Source: Planctomycetaceae bacterium | Lineage (GTDB): Bacteria > Planctomycetota > Phycisphaerae > Sedimentisphaerales > Anaerohalosphaeraceae | NCBI GenBank assembly: GCA_021372945.1 | Contig: JAJFTK010000105.1 | Location: forward strand, 1 to 32,409 | Direction: 5' to 3' | DNA: 32,409 nucleotides | The notes under the pieces: model-generated | Databases searched by the model: none | Seen by the model: the letters and a program-made list of their open reading frames with translations, nothing else | What the model was told of the DNA's origin: nothing | In this document: positions 8,186 through 15,596 of the stretch, piece by piece | How positions within the stretch are numbered: position 1 is the first letter of the stretch | Layout of the letters: every line of letters begins with the position of its first letter | Translations under genes and position numbers: made by a program

Positions 8186-8749
8186 ATGGCAAAGACAGAG
8201 GAAACAGAATCTAAGGAAACGCCGCCGAAGGAACCGGCCGCCAAGCGCTCATCCGGGCTGCTGTACTGGATACTGCTGGCCGCAGTGATCGCTGCGGGCG
8301 GGACGGGCGGTTTTGCGTTGTCTCAGTTGATCGGCGGAGAGGATCCGAATTCGGGCCTGTCGCCTCAGCAGGCGGAAAACAAGAAAGACGCCGAGAATGC
8401 CATGCTTGCCACTGAGCAGGGTCAAGCATCGTGGACGCAAGAACTGGAGCCCGTTCTGGCCAACCTGGATGAACCGGGCGTGACGCGGTATGTTCGCGTT
8501 ACCGTCAGCCTGGAAATGAGCCCGGACATGGACCCGGTCAAGGGCAAAGAGTTTCTGGACGCCAAGCAAATGGTTCTTCGGGATTGGATGACGACATACT
8601 TTGCCGGTTTGAGCCTGGAGGATTGCCGCGGGACCCGTAACCTGAGCCGCATCAAAAAGGAGGTCGTGGAGAACTTCAACAAGATCCTGTTTCCCAACAG
8701 CCGTTCGTTCGTTCAGAATGTGCTATTTAAGGAATTTGCGGTTCAATAG
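8186..8749 (+). CDS. fliL: FliL, flagellar basal-body-associated protein
   Basis: This is a 187-residue inner-membrane protein with a charged cytoplasmic tail (about 1-22), one membrane segment (about 24-47, LLYWILLAAVIAAGGTGGF) and a periplasmic domain. The FliL pattern is seen in TRYVRVTVSLEMSP, in a helix ending in VLRDWMTTYFAGLSLED, and in the C-terminal VQNVLFKEFAVQ. FliL surrounds the stator at the base of the flagellum and affects torque. It begins 6 nt after the regulator gene and precedes fliM, the order found in many bacteria. The periplasmic half is of ordinary size; the N-terminal tail is somewhat long. Confidence 0.9.
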   Translation: MAKTEETESKETPPKEPAAKRSSGLLYWILLAAVIAAGGTGGFALSQLIGGEDPNSGLSPQQAENKKDAENAMLATEQGQASWTQELEPVLANLDEPGVTRYVRVTVSLEMSPDMDPVKGKEFLDAKQMVLRDWMTTYFAGLSLEDCRGTRNLSRIKKEVVENFNKILFPNSRSFVQNVLFKEFAVQ

Positions 8750-8764
8750 AGACAGGCGCACGAA

Positions 8765-9706
8765 ATGAAGAACGTGGATTCACCGAATTTGCTCTCTTTG
8801 ATCAGCCGGATGCGTTCGATGGCCTCGGCGGAGCCGCCGGCCCCGGCGTGCGAAGACGTGACCTGGACAAAGCCGCATCATTACTCCGGCAGCCAGAAGG
8901 AAACGCTGGCGGCTCTTGGAACGAAACTAAGCATCTGCGTGCAGAAAGCACTGCAATATTATTGCGACGAGGGATTTGCCGTCAAATTGGACGAGGTCTC
9001 GGAGCATTTCGCGAGCCTGCTGGCGGCTGAAGTCAAGCAGGCGCGGAAGAACTGGTTTTATCTGCCTGTGCTGCTTGCCGACAAACAGCATGCGGGTTTC
9101 CTGGAAGTGTCGTTTGAATCGGCGGCGTCGCTGATCGGCCAAATGCTGCGCGATCCTGAGGCGCAGATCGGACAAAACGGCGAGGTAAGTGCGCTGGAGC
9201 AGAGTATTCTGCTGGACATCCTGCAGGCCATTCTCGAATCGATCATTGAAGAGATGGCCCTGTACCAGGTCCGATTGGCCAAGAGCGATCAGATCGTCTA
9301 CGGCGAATGGCCGATACGGTTGAGCGAACTGGAGGATATGACGCGCTTCTGTTTCAGCGCCGAATGCGGCAGCGTCAAGTTTTCCGTTGGGTTTTGCATT
9401 CGGGATGAGATTATCGATCTGACAGTCGGCATTGCGGCGGCCGGCCACGGTCCGGAAGACATCAAAAAGTACCCTGAACTTGTGGTCGGTCGGATGCAAA
9501 ACGCACCCATGGAGGTCAGCGCGCAACTGTGTTCAGGCAGTATGGCGCTGCAGGATATTCTTTCTCTTGAGGAAGGCGACGTCCTGGTTTTGGAACAAAG
9601 GGTGGATGAGCCCGTCTTTGTACGGGTGAACGGACAGAACTGTTTCAGGGCCTGGCTGGCGCGTCACGCGGGCAAGGCAGCCGTTCAGATGACAACCTGC
9701 GAATAA
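8765..9706 (+). CDS. fliM: FliM, flagellar C-ring switch protein (divergent)
   Basis: The 313-residue product has the FliM layout: an N-terminal tail, a middle CheC-like domain (about 45-225) and a C-terminal SpoA domain (about 240-308, MEVSAQLCSGSMALQDILSL). FliM joins FliG to FliN and receives CheY-P. Two hallmarks are absent. The N-terminal tail (MKNVDSPNLLSLISRM) lacks the LSQxEIDALL CheY-binding motif, and the region 124-136 has no GGxG FliG-contact motif. Context between fliL and fliN supports FliM rather than a stand-alone CheC or FliY. Shine-Dalgarno pairing is weak (ACAGGCG), so the start is less sure than the identity. Confidence 0.85.
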   Translation: MKNVDSPNLLSLISRMRSMASAEPPAPACEDVTWTKPHHYSGSQKETLAALGTKLSICVQKALQYYCDEGFAVKLDEVSEHFASLLAAEVKQARKNWFYLPVLLADKQHAGFLEVSFESAASLIGQMLRDPEAQIGQNGEVSALEQSILLDILQAILESIIEEMALYQVRLAKSDQIVYGEWPIRLSELEDMTRFCFSAECGSVKFSVGFCIRDEIIDLTVGIAAAGHGPEDIKKYPELVVGRMQNAPMEVSAQLCSGSMALQDILSLEEGDVLVLEQRVDEPVFVRVNGQNCFRAWLARHAGKAAVQMTTCE

Positions 9707-9738
9707 AAGCCCTGATCAACCATGAATGAGAGGTCCTA

Positions 9739-10131
9739 ATGGCAGAGACTGAAGAAGTTACCGCACCGGCCGAAACGGCCAACACGAAGGTCCAGGCGCA
9801 AACGGCGGAATTCAATGAAGTGGCGGATAGCGGTTCGGGTTCGGGTGAGAACCTGGATATTCTGCTCGATATCGAGATGCCGGTCACGGTGGTCCTGGGC
9901 AAGACGGAGGTTCCGTTCAAACGGCTGCTGCAACTGGCGCCCGGGTCCGTCTTGGAGTTGGACAAGGCGGTCGGCAGCCCGGCCGAATTGTTCGTCCAGG
10001 GGATCCAGCTTGCCATCGGCGATGTCGTGGTCGTCAATGAGAATTATGGGCTTCGCATCCGGCAGGTGCTCGGCGGCGAGACGATGCGATCGGGGAAAGC
10101 AGGTCTGCCGGAAAAAGCGGCTAAAGCGTGA
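9739..10131 (+). CDS. fliN: FliN, flagellar C-ring switch protein
   Basis: A 130-residue protein with a hydrophilic N-terminal extension (about 1-38) followed by a complete SpoA domain (about 40-115), seen in LDIEMPVTVVLGKTEVPFK, LAPGSVLELDKAVGSPAEL and GDVVVVNENYGLRI. FliN forms the lower ring of the C-ring and docks the FliH-FliI export ATPase. GAGAGG lies 5 nt upstream of the ATG. It sits 32 nt after fliM and 17 nt before flhA, clearly within one operon. Length and domain are normal for the family. Confidence 0.93.
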   Translation: MAETEEVTAPAETANTKVQAQTAEFNEVADSGSGSGENLDILLDIEMPVTVVLGKTEVPFKRLLQLAPGSVLELDKAVGSPAELFVQGIQLAIGDVVVVNENYGLRIRQVLGGETMRSGKAGLPEKAAKA

Positions 10132-10148
10132 AACCGGAATAGAACTTT

Positions 10149-12263
10149 ATGACAGCGTCCAATCCTATAGCGGGTAAAATGGCGGCACGGCTGGCGGCCA
10201 ACAGCAATGTCTTTTTCGCCGTCGCCCTGGTGGCGATCCTGGCCACGCTGCTGATCCCGCTGCCCACGTTTCTGCTGGATATTGGGCTGGCGTGCAGCAT
10301 GTCGCTGGCGATCGCCATTCTCATCATCGTGCTGGGCGCCAATGAACCTATCGAGCTAAGTACGTTCCCGTCGCTGCTGCTGATCACCACGCTGTTTCGG
10401 CTTTCGCTCAACGTGGCCTCGACGCGTCTGATCCTGCTGCATGGCAACGCCGGCGAGATCATCAGCACCTTCGGCAACCTGGTGACCGGCAGCAGCCTGA
10501 TCGTCGGTCTGGTCATGTTCCTGATCCTGGTGGTCATTCAGTTCGTCGTGATCACCAAGGGAGCCGGGCGCATCAGCGAGGTATCGGCGCGTTTTGTCCT
10601 GGACGCCATGCCGGGCAAGCAGATGGCCATTGACGCGGACCTGAACGCCGGCACGATTACGGAGAAGGAGGCGAAGGCCCGGCGGGACGCCATCGTTAAA
10701 GAAAGCGAATTCTACGGCGCCATGGACGGCGCCAGTAAATTCATCTCCGGCGACGCCAAGGCCGGCCTGATCATTACCGCCGTCAACCTGATCGGGGGGA
10801 TTATCCTGGGTTACACGCGCGGAATGAGCATCTCGGACGCCGTTCGTCAATACAGCATCCTGTCGATCGGCGACGGCCTGGTCAGCCAGATTCCATCGAT
10901 CATTATCGCCGTCAGCAGCGGCTTTCTCGTTAGCAAGATCCGGTCGGAGAATACGGTCAGCTTTGACATGACCCGCCAGATGTTCAAACGCAACCAGCCG
11001 CTGATGATCGCGGCGTTCGTGATTGCGACCTTCGCGCTTGTGCCGGGCTTTCCAAAACTGCCGTTCATTCTGCTGGCAGGGGCCTGCGGAACATTGGCCT
11101 ATACGATGGCTCGGGAGCAGGAAAAGGGACCGGCCGCGGCCCCGGCTGAAAACCGTGAAGAGACGAAAAAGGAAGAGGGGGCTTCGGCGGAGGAACTGCT
11201 GCAGGCCGACATCTTGTCGGTGCTTGTGGGCGTTCGATTGATCAGCCTGGTCGATCCTCGCAAGAAGAGCAGCGTGTTTGAACGAATCGGCGCGCTGCGC
11301 AAAAAATTCGCACAGAAGTACGGTTTCATTATTCCATTGGTGCGCTTAAGAGACAGCATTAGCCTGGACCCGACTGCTTACGAGATCCGTTTGTATGACC
11401 ATGTGATCGCCTCGGGCAACATTGAACCGGGCAAGTTTCTGGCGATGGATCCCGGAACGGTGCAAAAGCCGATCAAAGGGCAGGCGGCAAAAGAGCCGGT
11501 TTACGGGCTGCCGGCGCTGTGGATCAACGAAACCGAAAAGGAATACGCGGAAATGAGCGGTTATACCGTGATCGACCCGGAGTCGGTGTTAATGACGCAT
11601 CTGTCGGAAACGCTGAGCCGGCACGCGGCGGACCTGCTGACGCGCGAAGACGTCCAGGGATTGCTGGAGCGGCTGCGCAAGACGCAGCCTTCACTTGTCG
11701 GCGAGGTGGTTCCGGAAGTGGTATCGGTCGGCCTGCTGCAGCGCATCCTGCAAAACCTGCTGCGGGAGGGCGTTTCGATCCGGGACCTGCCGCTCATCCT
11801 TGAGGCGCTTGGCGAGCACGGCGGACGCACCAAGAACGCCGCCCTTCTTACCGAATTTGGGCGCAAGGCCCTGGCGCGATGCATCACGGGCCAGCTTCGT
11901 GCGTCGGATGGCAAGGTTTACGTGATCAGCCTCGACCCGGCGCTGGAACACGGGCTGGTCAATAGCGTCAGCCAGACGGCCGACTCGATCCAGTTGTCGG
12001 TTGGGCCCGACGTGGCCAACCGGCTGTCACGCCAGATCGCCAAGGCCTGGAAATCGGTGATGGAAAAGGGAGTGGACCAAATCTCGCTGATCTGCGATGC
12101 GCGGATACGGCCGGGCATCAAGAGCCTGCTGAGCCGCCTGGTCCACCAGCTCGCGGTGGTGGCTTATGACGAGATCGTTACGGGTGTAACGATCGAGCCG
12201 CTGGAAACCGTAGTCATGCCGGATGTGTCCGTCGGAACGGGCCCGGTGCTGCAGCCGGCTTGA
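10149..12263 (+). CDS. flhA: FlhA, flagellar type III export gate protein
   Basis: A 704-residue protein of normal FlhA length. The N-terminal half (about 20-320) has around eight membrane segments, with the family landmarks STFPSLLLITTLFRLSLNVA (71-90) and the FHIPEP signature region VITKGAGRISEVSARFVLDA (134-153) followed by MPGKQMAIDADLNAG. A charged linker (about 325-350) leads to the cytoplasmic domain, which binds chaperone-substrate complexes; DPRKKSSVFERIGALRK and RIRPGIKSLLSRLV are recognisable parts. FlhA uses the proton motive force to drive export of rod, hook and filament proteins. The other gate genes (fliPQR, flhB) are not adjacent in this window. Confidence 0.96.
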   Translation: MTASNPIAGKMAARLAANSNVFFAVALVAILATLLIPLPTFLLDIGLACSMSLAIAILIIVLGANEPIELSTFPSLLLITTLFRLSLNVASTRLILLHGNAGEIISTFGNLVTGSSLIVGLVMFLILVVIQFVVITKGAGRISEVSARFVLDAMPGKQMAIDADLNAGTITEKEAKARRDAIVKESEFYGAMDGASKFISGDAKAGLIITAVNLIGGIILGYTRGMSISDAVRQYSILSIGDGLVSQIPSIIIAVSSGFLVSKIRSENTVSFDMTRQMFKRNQPLMIAAFVIATFALVPGFPKLPFILLAGACGTLAYTMAREQEKGPAAAPAENREETKKEEGASAEELLQADILSVLVGVRLISLVDPRKKSSVFERIGALRKKFAQKYGFIIPLVRLRDSISLDPTAYEIRLYDHVIASGNIEPGKFLAMDPGTVQKPIKGQAAKEPVYGLPALWINETEKEYAEMSGYTVIDPESVLMTHLSETLSRHAADLLTREDVQGLLERLRKTQPSLVGEVVPEVVSVGLLQRILQNLLREGVSIRDLPLILEALGEHGGRTKNAALLTEFGRKALARCITGQLRASDGKVYVISLDPALEHGLVNSVSQTADSIQLSVGPDVANRLSRQIAKAWKSVMEKGVDQISLICDARIRPGIKSLLSRLVHQLAVVAYDEIVTGVTIEPLETVVMPDVSVGTGPVLQPA

Positions 12264-12278
12264 GAATAAGGAAAAACT

Positions 12279-12521
12279 GTGCTGAACCAGTGCATCAATC
12301 GAATCGCGATCAGAATGGCCGTGCTGTTGTTCTTTATCATGGCGGTGGTCGGCTGGGCGTGCGGTCTTGAACCCGCAAGTTGTGCTTCCAGGGCGATCGC
12401 CGGGGCCGCGGCAATCTATGTAGTGATCCGGATCGCCGGCCAAATGGTCGTGCGAATCCTGATCGGATCGCTCGTCGATGAACAGGTTCGGCTCCGCCGG
12501 GCGAAGAAACCACAAGGATAA
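12279..12521 (+). CDS. Small two-helix membrane protein between flhA and fliA
   Basis: An 80-residue product translated from GTG, with AAGGA 6 nt upstream. It has two likely membrane helices (about 9-30, MAVLLFFIMAVVGWACGL, and 38-62, AIAGAAAIYVVIRIAGQMVV) and a basic C-terminal tail. No family is recognised. It begins 15 nt after flhA and ends 8 nt before fliA, so it is co-transcribed with both. Many bacteria place flhF and flhG in this slot, and neither is here. A minor export-gate or basal-body part is possible, from position only. Confidence 0.75.
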   Translation: MLNQCINRIAIRMAVLLFFIMAVVGWACGLEPASCASRAIAGAAAIYVVIRIAGQMVVRILIGSLVDEQVRLRRAKKPQG

Positions 12522-12529
12522 ACCAGTCG

Positions 12530-13393
12530 ATGTCCTCAGAACAATCCAGTGAAGAATCTGTTGCGGTTAGTACGCAGGCACAGCCGTTGGACCCGGCCGC
12601 GCAAAGCGCCTCCGAATTCGCGGCCGACGGCTGTTTCACCGGCCAGGCGCTGAAGGCCTATGGGTCGCAACTGCGCCGGCACGAGGACGAACGCATCCTG
12701 CAGTACCTGCCCCTGGTGCAGCGCATCGTTTCCCAGGTGGTCAGCTATCTTCAGCCTCCGCTTTCGCGCGAGGATCTGATCTCGGCCGGAACGATTGGGT
12801 TGGTGAAGGCCGCGCGCGATTACGATTCCTCGCGTGATGCCGAATTCAAGACGTACGCTTATATTCGGATCCGCGGAGCCGTGATCGATGAATTACGGGG
12901 CTGGTCCTTTGCGCCGCCAAGCGTTAAAAAAATGATCGACAGTGCCCAGGAGTGGAGCCAGCGCATCATGAACGAGCGGGGCAGCTTGCCCGATGACGAT
13001 GAGTTGGCGTCGCGCATGCACCTGGAGCCGCAAAAGCTGATACAGGTATTTGAAACCGCCCGCGCCCGGCATTTTCTGTCCATTCATGGACTGGATGACA
13101 GCGGCCCTGTCCTTGGAGGTTTGCTTGCAGCCTCCGCTCCGGGGCCGCAATCGGCCGTTGAGCAGAAGGAACTGAAACTTCACTTGGCCCGGGCGATGCG
13201 GTCTCTGCCGGAGAAACAAAGACAAATCGTGCTTCTCTATTATCACCGCGAACTGACGATGAAGCAGATCGCGGAAGTCATGGAACTGACCGAGTCGCGC
13301 ATCAGTCAACTGCATGCCGCCGCCCTGTTTAAGCTTTCCGTATTGATGAAGCAGTGGAACGATGCGTCCCCTGACGAACGAAAAGGAATATAA
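12530..13393 (+). CDS. fliA: RNA polymerase sigma-28 factor FliA
   Basis: The 287-residue product has sigma region 2 at about 57-125 (LPLVQRIVSQV, DLISAGTIGLVKAARDYD, TYAYIRIRGAVIDELRGW), region 3 at about 128-190, and region 4 at about 222-272 (LPEKQRQIVLLYYHRELTMK and TESRISQLHAAAL). The RIRGAVIDELR block and order are those of FliA/WhiG-type sigma factors. A non-conserved N-terminal extension of about 50 residues is longer than usual. It should read TAAAGTTT-N11-GCCGATAA-type promoters for late flagellar genes. A close match lies at 15165 in front of a FlgM-like ORF. AAGGA lies 11 nt before the ATG. Confidence 0.93.
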   Translation: MSSEQSSEESVAVSTQAQPLDPAAQSASEFAADGCFTGQALKAYGSQLRRHEDERILQYLPLVQRIVSQVVSYLQPPLSREDLISAGTIGLVKAARDYDSSRDAEFKTYAYIRIRGAVIDELRGWSFAPPSVKKMIDSAQEWSQRIMNERGSLPDDDELASRMHLEPQKLIQVFETARARHFLSIHGLDDSGPVLGGLLAASAPGPQSAVEQKELKLHLARAMRSLPEKQRQIVLLYYHRELTMKQIAEVMELTESRISQLHAAALFKLSVLMKQWNDASPDERKGI

Positions 13394-13395
13394 AA

Positions 13396-13620
13396 ATGGC
13401 GGAAGGCCCGGAAAAAACGGTCGAACGAATACAGACCTTCGTGCCCGTCGAGAAATCCATATCGATCGACCCGCATCTGGAAAGAGAACCGCAAAAGGAA
13501 TCCCGGCGGCGGAAAAGGAACAGCGAGTCGCTTCGCACCGTGCAGGAGCAGCTCGAAGAAGAGCAGCAGCTTCGATCCGGCAGAAGCGATGCGATGGACC
13601 ATATTGATTATCATGCTTAA
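13396..13620 (+). CDS. Small charged hypothetical protein after fliA
   Basis: A 74-residue, very hydrophilic product with a basic cluster (ESRRRKRNSESL, about 35-46) followed by a short Glu/Gln-rich helix (VQEQLEEEQQL). There is no signal peptide or membrane segment. AAAGGA lies 8 nt upstream of the ATG and only 2 nt separate it from fliA, so it is very likely translated. No family is recognised. Its place beside the sigma factor makes a FliA-interacting or chaperone role imaginable, but nothing in the sequence shows that. Confidence 0.65.
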   Translation: MAEGPEKTVERIQTFVPVEKSISIDPHLEREPQKESRRRKRNSESLRTVQEQLEEEQQLRSGRSDAMDHIDYHA

Positions 13621-13635
13621 CTGTGGAGTAAATCA

Positions 13636-13881
13636 ATGATCGGCAAACGGGTCAAATTGATCAAGCGCAGCGATGTGGAAGTATCCGGCAGCACCCATTT
13701 GCCGGAGTCAGCCGGCGCCCGGAAGACCGTTCGACCGCCCGCGACGGCATGCGCGGCGCAGCAGGCCAGGATCATCGAAAGCAACAGCGAATACGCCATC
13801 CTGGAGGTGTGCTGTTCGTGCGGGGCCAAGAGCCATATCCAATGCAATTACGCCAACGTCCATGAAGGGAGCCAAACGTGA
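13636..13881 (+). CDS. Small CxxC-containing protein, possible PilZ-accessory or zinc-knuckle type
   Basis: An 81-residue product with GGAG 7 nt upstream of its ATG. The C-terminal half (ARIIESNSEYAILEVCCSCG then SHIQCNYA) is a compact beta-rich segment with a CCxC motif plus one more Cys, which could form part of a metal site. The N-terminal half is basic and probably flexible. I do not recognise the family. Its stop codon overlaps the GTG start of the next lipoprotein gene (GTGA), so it belongs to the flagellar operon. Confidence 0.65.
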   Translation: MIGKRVKLIKRSDVEVSGSTHLPESAGARKTVRPPATACAAQQARIIESNSEYAILEVCCSCGAKSHIQCNYANVHEGSQT

Positions 13882-14444
13882 AGCATTTAACCCCATTGAA
13901 TTTGTGCATCCTGGCCGGATTGATCTTCACGGCCGGGTGCGGCGGGCCGGATGACCCGCTGTCGGTTTTCAAGCAAACGGAGATGGCCCCGCAGCCTGGG
14001 CCCCCCATGGTGATCGAACAGGCGGATCAGGATATTCAGAAACGCTTTGAGTCGGGCCCTGATGAGCAAAAGGGAGCCGTTCAGAATGCGGTGCTGTGGG
14101 CGCAGCGGTATGAAGAAATGTCGCTGAAGAATAATGAATTGCGTGAGCAGAATAATAAACTTGCGCTGCAGAACAATCAGCTTCAGCACGACGCGGAGAA
14201 GGTCAAGCTTCAGCTTGAATCGACGCGCAAGGAACTAAATGAAGCCAATGAATTCCTGCAGCAGATGCACGTGGAGCTTACCAAGTGGAAAAGTGACGTG
14301 TTGGGCTTTCGCGACGAGATGCGGCAGGCCCAGCAGGCGCAGCTTGAAGCGCTGGCAAAGATCTTGAAACTGCTTGGAGCAGAGCCGATCGAGCAGCCCG
14401 ACAGCGCAAGAAAGCAGCCTGCCCCTGCGGGCGGAAAGGAATAA
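13878..14444 (+). CDS. Coiled-coil lipoprotein of the flagellar operon
   Basis: The 188-residue product begins at GTG, overlapping the preceding stop. It has a lipoprotein signal peptide ending in the lipobox FTAGC (Cys21). A Pro-rich linker is followed by a long coiled coil (about 72-165) with heptads such as LREQNNKLALQNNQLQHD. The C-terminus is Pro/Ala-rich and ends in GGKE. It should be anchored by lipid in the inner or outer membrane with the coil in the periplasm. There is no recognised family. Together with the next lipoprotein it ends the operon, which fits a cell-envelope accessory of the flagellum such as a ring or rod sleeve; that function is inferred. Confidence 0.78.
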   Translation: MKHLTPLNLCILAGLIFTAGCGGPDDPLSVFKQTEMAPQPGPPMVIEQADQDIQKRFESGPDEQKGAVQNAVLWAQRYEEMSLKNNELREQNNKLALQNNQLQHDAEKVKLQLESTRKELNEANEFLQQMHVELTKWKSDVLGFRDEMRQAQQAQLEALAKILKLLGAEPIEQPDSARKQPAPAGGKE

Positions 14445-14447
14445 CCT

Positions 14448-15167
14448 ATGAAGCTGAACACACTGCTGGGCATAATAGCCGCGGCGATGACGGCCGGGTG
14501 TCACATCATTGAACCGGTGGAGCCGCCGCAGGGCCATTTCTACCTGAATACGTATGCGGAGGTCGCCTCTGTCAGCAGGGTGGTTCTACTGGAACTGGCC
14601 AACCAGTCCACGCAGCCGGAATTGGGCGACATGCTGACGCGAACCCTGGCGGACGGATTGGGGAAAAAACACTTGTTTACGATAAGGACCATCTATCACA
14701 CGGACCAACTGTGGACCACGCTCAACCTGGACAATATCACGTCTTATTCGTATGAGGACCTCGCTTCGCTCCAGGAGAACCTGCCGGCCGATGCCGTAGT
14801 CTTTGGAACAATCAAACGCTACACGACCTACCCGCATTTGCTGATGGCGGTGCATTTGAAGATGATCAATTTGCGAACGGGAGAGCTGGTGTGGGCGATC
14901 GAAGAGGTTTGGGACAGCACGGACCGAGACGTGGAATTGAGGATGAAGCGTTATTTCGCGACTGAGATGCGGCGAGGATATGAACCCCTTGACTGGGAAC
15001 TGCTGGTTACAAGCCCGCGGGCGTTTAATAAATTTGTCGTCTATGAGGTGGTTTCAACGCTGCCGGAACTATCAGGCCGTGAAAAGAATGTAATACCGGA
15101 CCGAAGGGAGGAAAAATATGCTAAAACAACCGCGGAAAAATCGATGAAAACTGCTAAAATCAATTAA
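14448..15167 (+). CDS. CsgG/FlgO/LpoB-like lipoprotein
   Basis: The 239-residue product has a lipoprotein signal with lipobox MTAGC (Cys18). Residues about 40-185 follow the CsgG-like pattern: SRVVLLELANQS (first strand), a helix at LTRTLADGLGKKHLFTI, then ADAVVFGTIKRYTTYPHLL and LKMINLRTGELVWAIEE, where the RTGELVWA motif is typical. CsgG-fold lipoproteins include the curli pore, LpoB, and FlgO/FlgT-like parts of outer-membrane flagellar rings. The last 35 residues are basic and probably disordered. It follows the coiled-coil lipoprotein by 3 nt. A flagellar outer-membrane ring role is a reasonable inference; the family match is by pattern. Confidence 0.78.
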   Translation: MKLNTLLGIIAAAMTAGCHIIEPVEPPQGHFYLNTYAEVASVSRVVLLELANQSTQPELGDMLTRTLADGLGKKHLFTIRTIYHTDQLWTTLNLDNITSYSYEDLASLQENLPADAVVFGTIKRYTTYPHLLMAVHLKMINLRTGELVWAIEEVWDSTDRDVELRMKRYFATEMRRGYEPLDWELLVTSPRAFNKFVVYEVVSTLPELSGREKNVIPDRREEKYAKTTAEKSMKTAKIN

Positions 15168-15191
15168 AGTTCAGGCGAGAAGTCTCGAAAA
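15165..15191 (+). promoter_or_regulatory. Candidate sigma-28 (FliA) promoter
   Basis: TAAAGTTC (15165-15172) matches the sigma-28 -35 box TAAAGTTT at seven of eight bases. Exactly 11 nt later CTCGAAAA (15184-15191) matches GCCGATAA at five of eight. The predicted start near 15198 lies 22 nt before the FlgM-like ORF. The -35 box overlaps the stop codon of the lipoprotein gene. Confidence 0.5.
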
Positions 15192-15219
15192 TAATACTGA
15201 TAAGGCATTATCGATCTAT

Positions 15220-15489
15220 ATGCAGATACCAGGCGGAAACAACGCAGTTTCAAAAGTGATCATGGAAGGCCCATGCATTCGGCAGGCATGCAAACATCCG
15301 GCCAGGCCCGATAACAATGTTGGCGCATCTCTTGAAAGCGGTTTCGAGGCTATCGTAAACAAGGCATTAACACCCGCCCAGGACCAGGAGCTGATTGAAA
15401 AGACCCGGATGGAGCTGAATGAAGGACGCCTGGAAAGCGATTTGGCGTTTGAGCAGGCGGCAGATAATTTATTCAGGTACGGATTATAA
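15220..15489 (+). CDS. FlgM-like anti-sigma-28 factor (tentative)
   Basis: The 89-residue product is small and hydrophilic with a disordered-looking N-terminal half. The C-terminal half (LIEKTRMELNEGRLESDL then AFEQAADNLFRYGL) resembles the FlgM core, in which a helix with RxxIxxGxYxxD is followed by AEKLL. FlgM binds FliA until the hook is finished and is then exported. Length, order and a sigma-28-like promoter 30 nt upstream all fit flgM, but identity to the family is low by eye. Neither this ATG nor the in-frame ATG at 15262 has a good Shine-Dalgarno sequence, so the start is uncertain. It could be an unrelated late flagellar protein. Confidence 0.5.
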   Translation: MQIPGGNNAVSKVIMEGPCIRQACKHPARPDNNVGASLESGFEAIVNKALTPAQDQELIEKTRMELNEGRLESDLAFEQAADNLFRYGL

Positions 15490-15505
15490 AGGCAACCGTT
15501 TATAA

Positions 15506-15541
15506 GGCCATGGATGGCCGCACTTTAGCCACAGGGAAGGC
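15506..15541 (+). other. Two GGA-in-loop hairpins, candidate CsrA-binding 3' UTR
   Basis: Directly after the FlgM-like stop codon, GGCC-ATGGAT-GGCC (15506-15519) presents GGA in a six-base loop. A short hairpin GCC-ACAGGGAA-GGC (15528-15541) then presents ACAGGGA. CsrA binds GGA in hairpin loops. The second stem is only 3 bp and may not be stable alone. Confidence 0.3.
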
Positions 15542-15551
15542 AGTAAGATTC

Positions 15552-15583
15552 GGGCCATGAATTTCCAACGAAATTCATGGCCC
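15552..15583 (+). terminator. Strong hairpin closing the flagellar transcript
   Basis: A 14-bp perfect stem (GGGCCATGAATTTC with its complement) encloses the loop CAAC. No U-tract follows, so it may be a weak or factor-assisted terminator or a 3'-end stabiliser rather than a classical intrinsic terminator. It lies 62 nt after the FlgM-like ORF. Confidence 0.55.
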
Positions 15584-15596
15584 TGCCATTTAGGTG

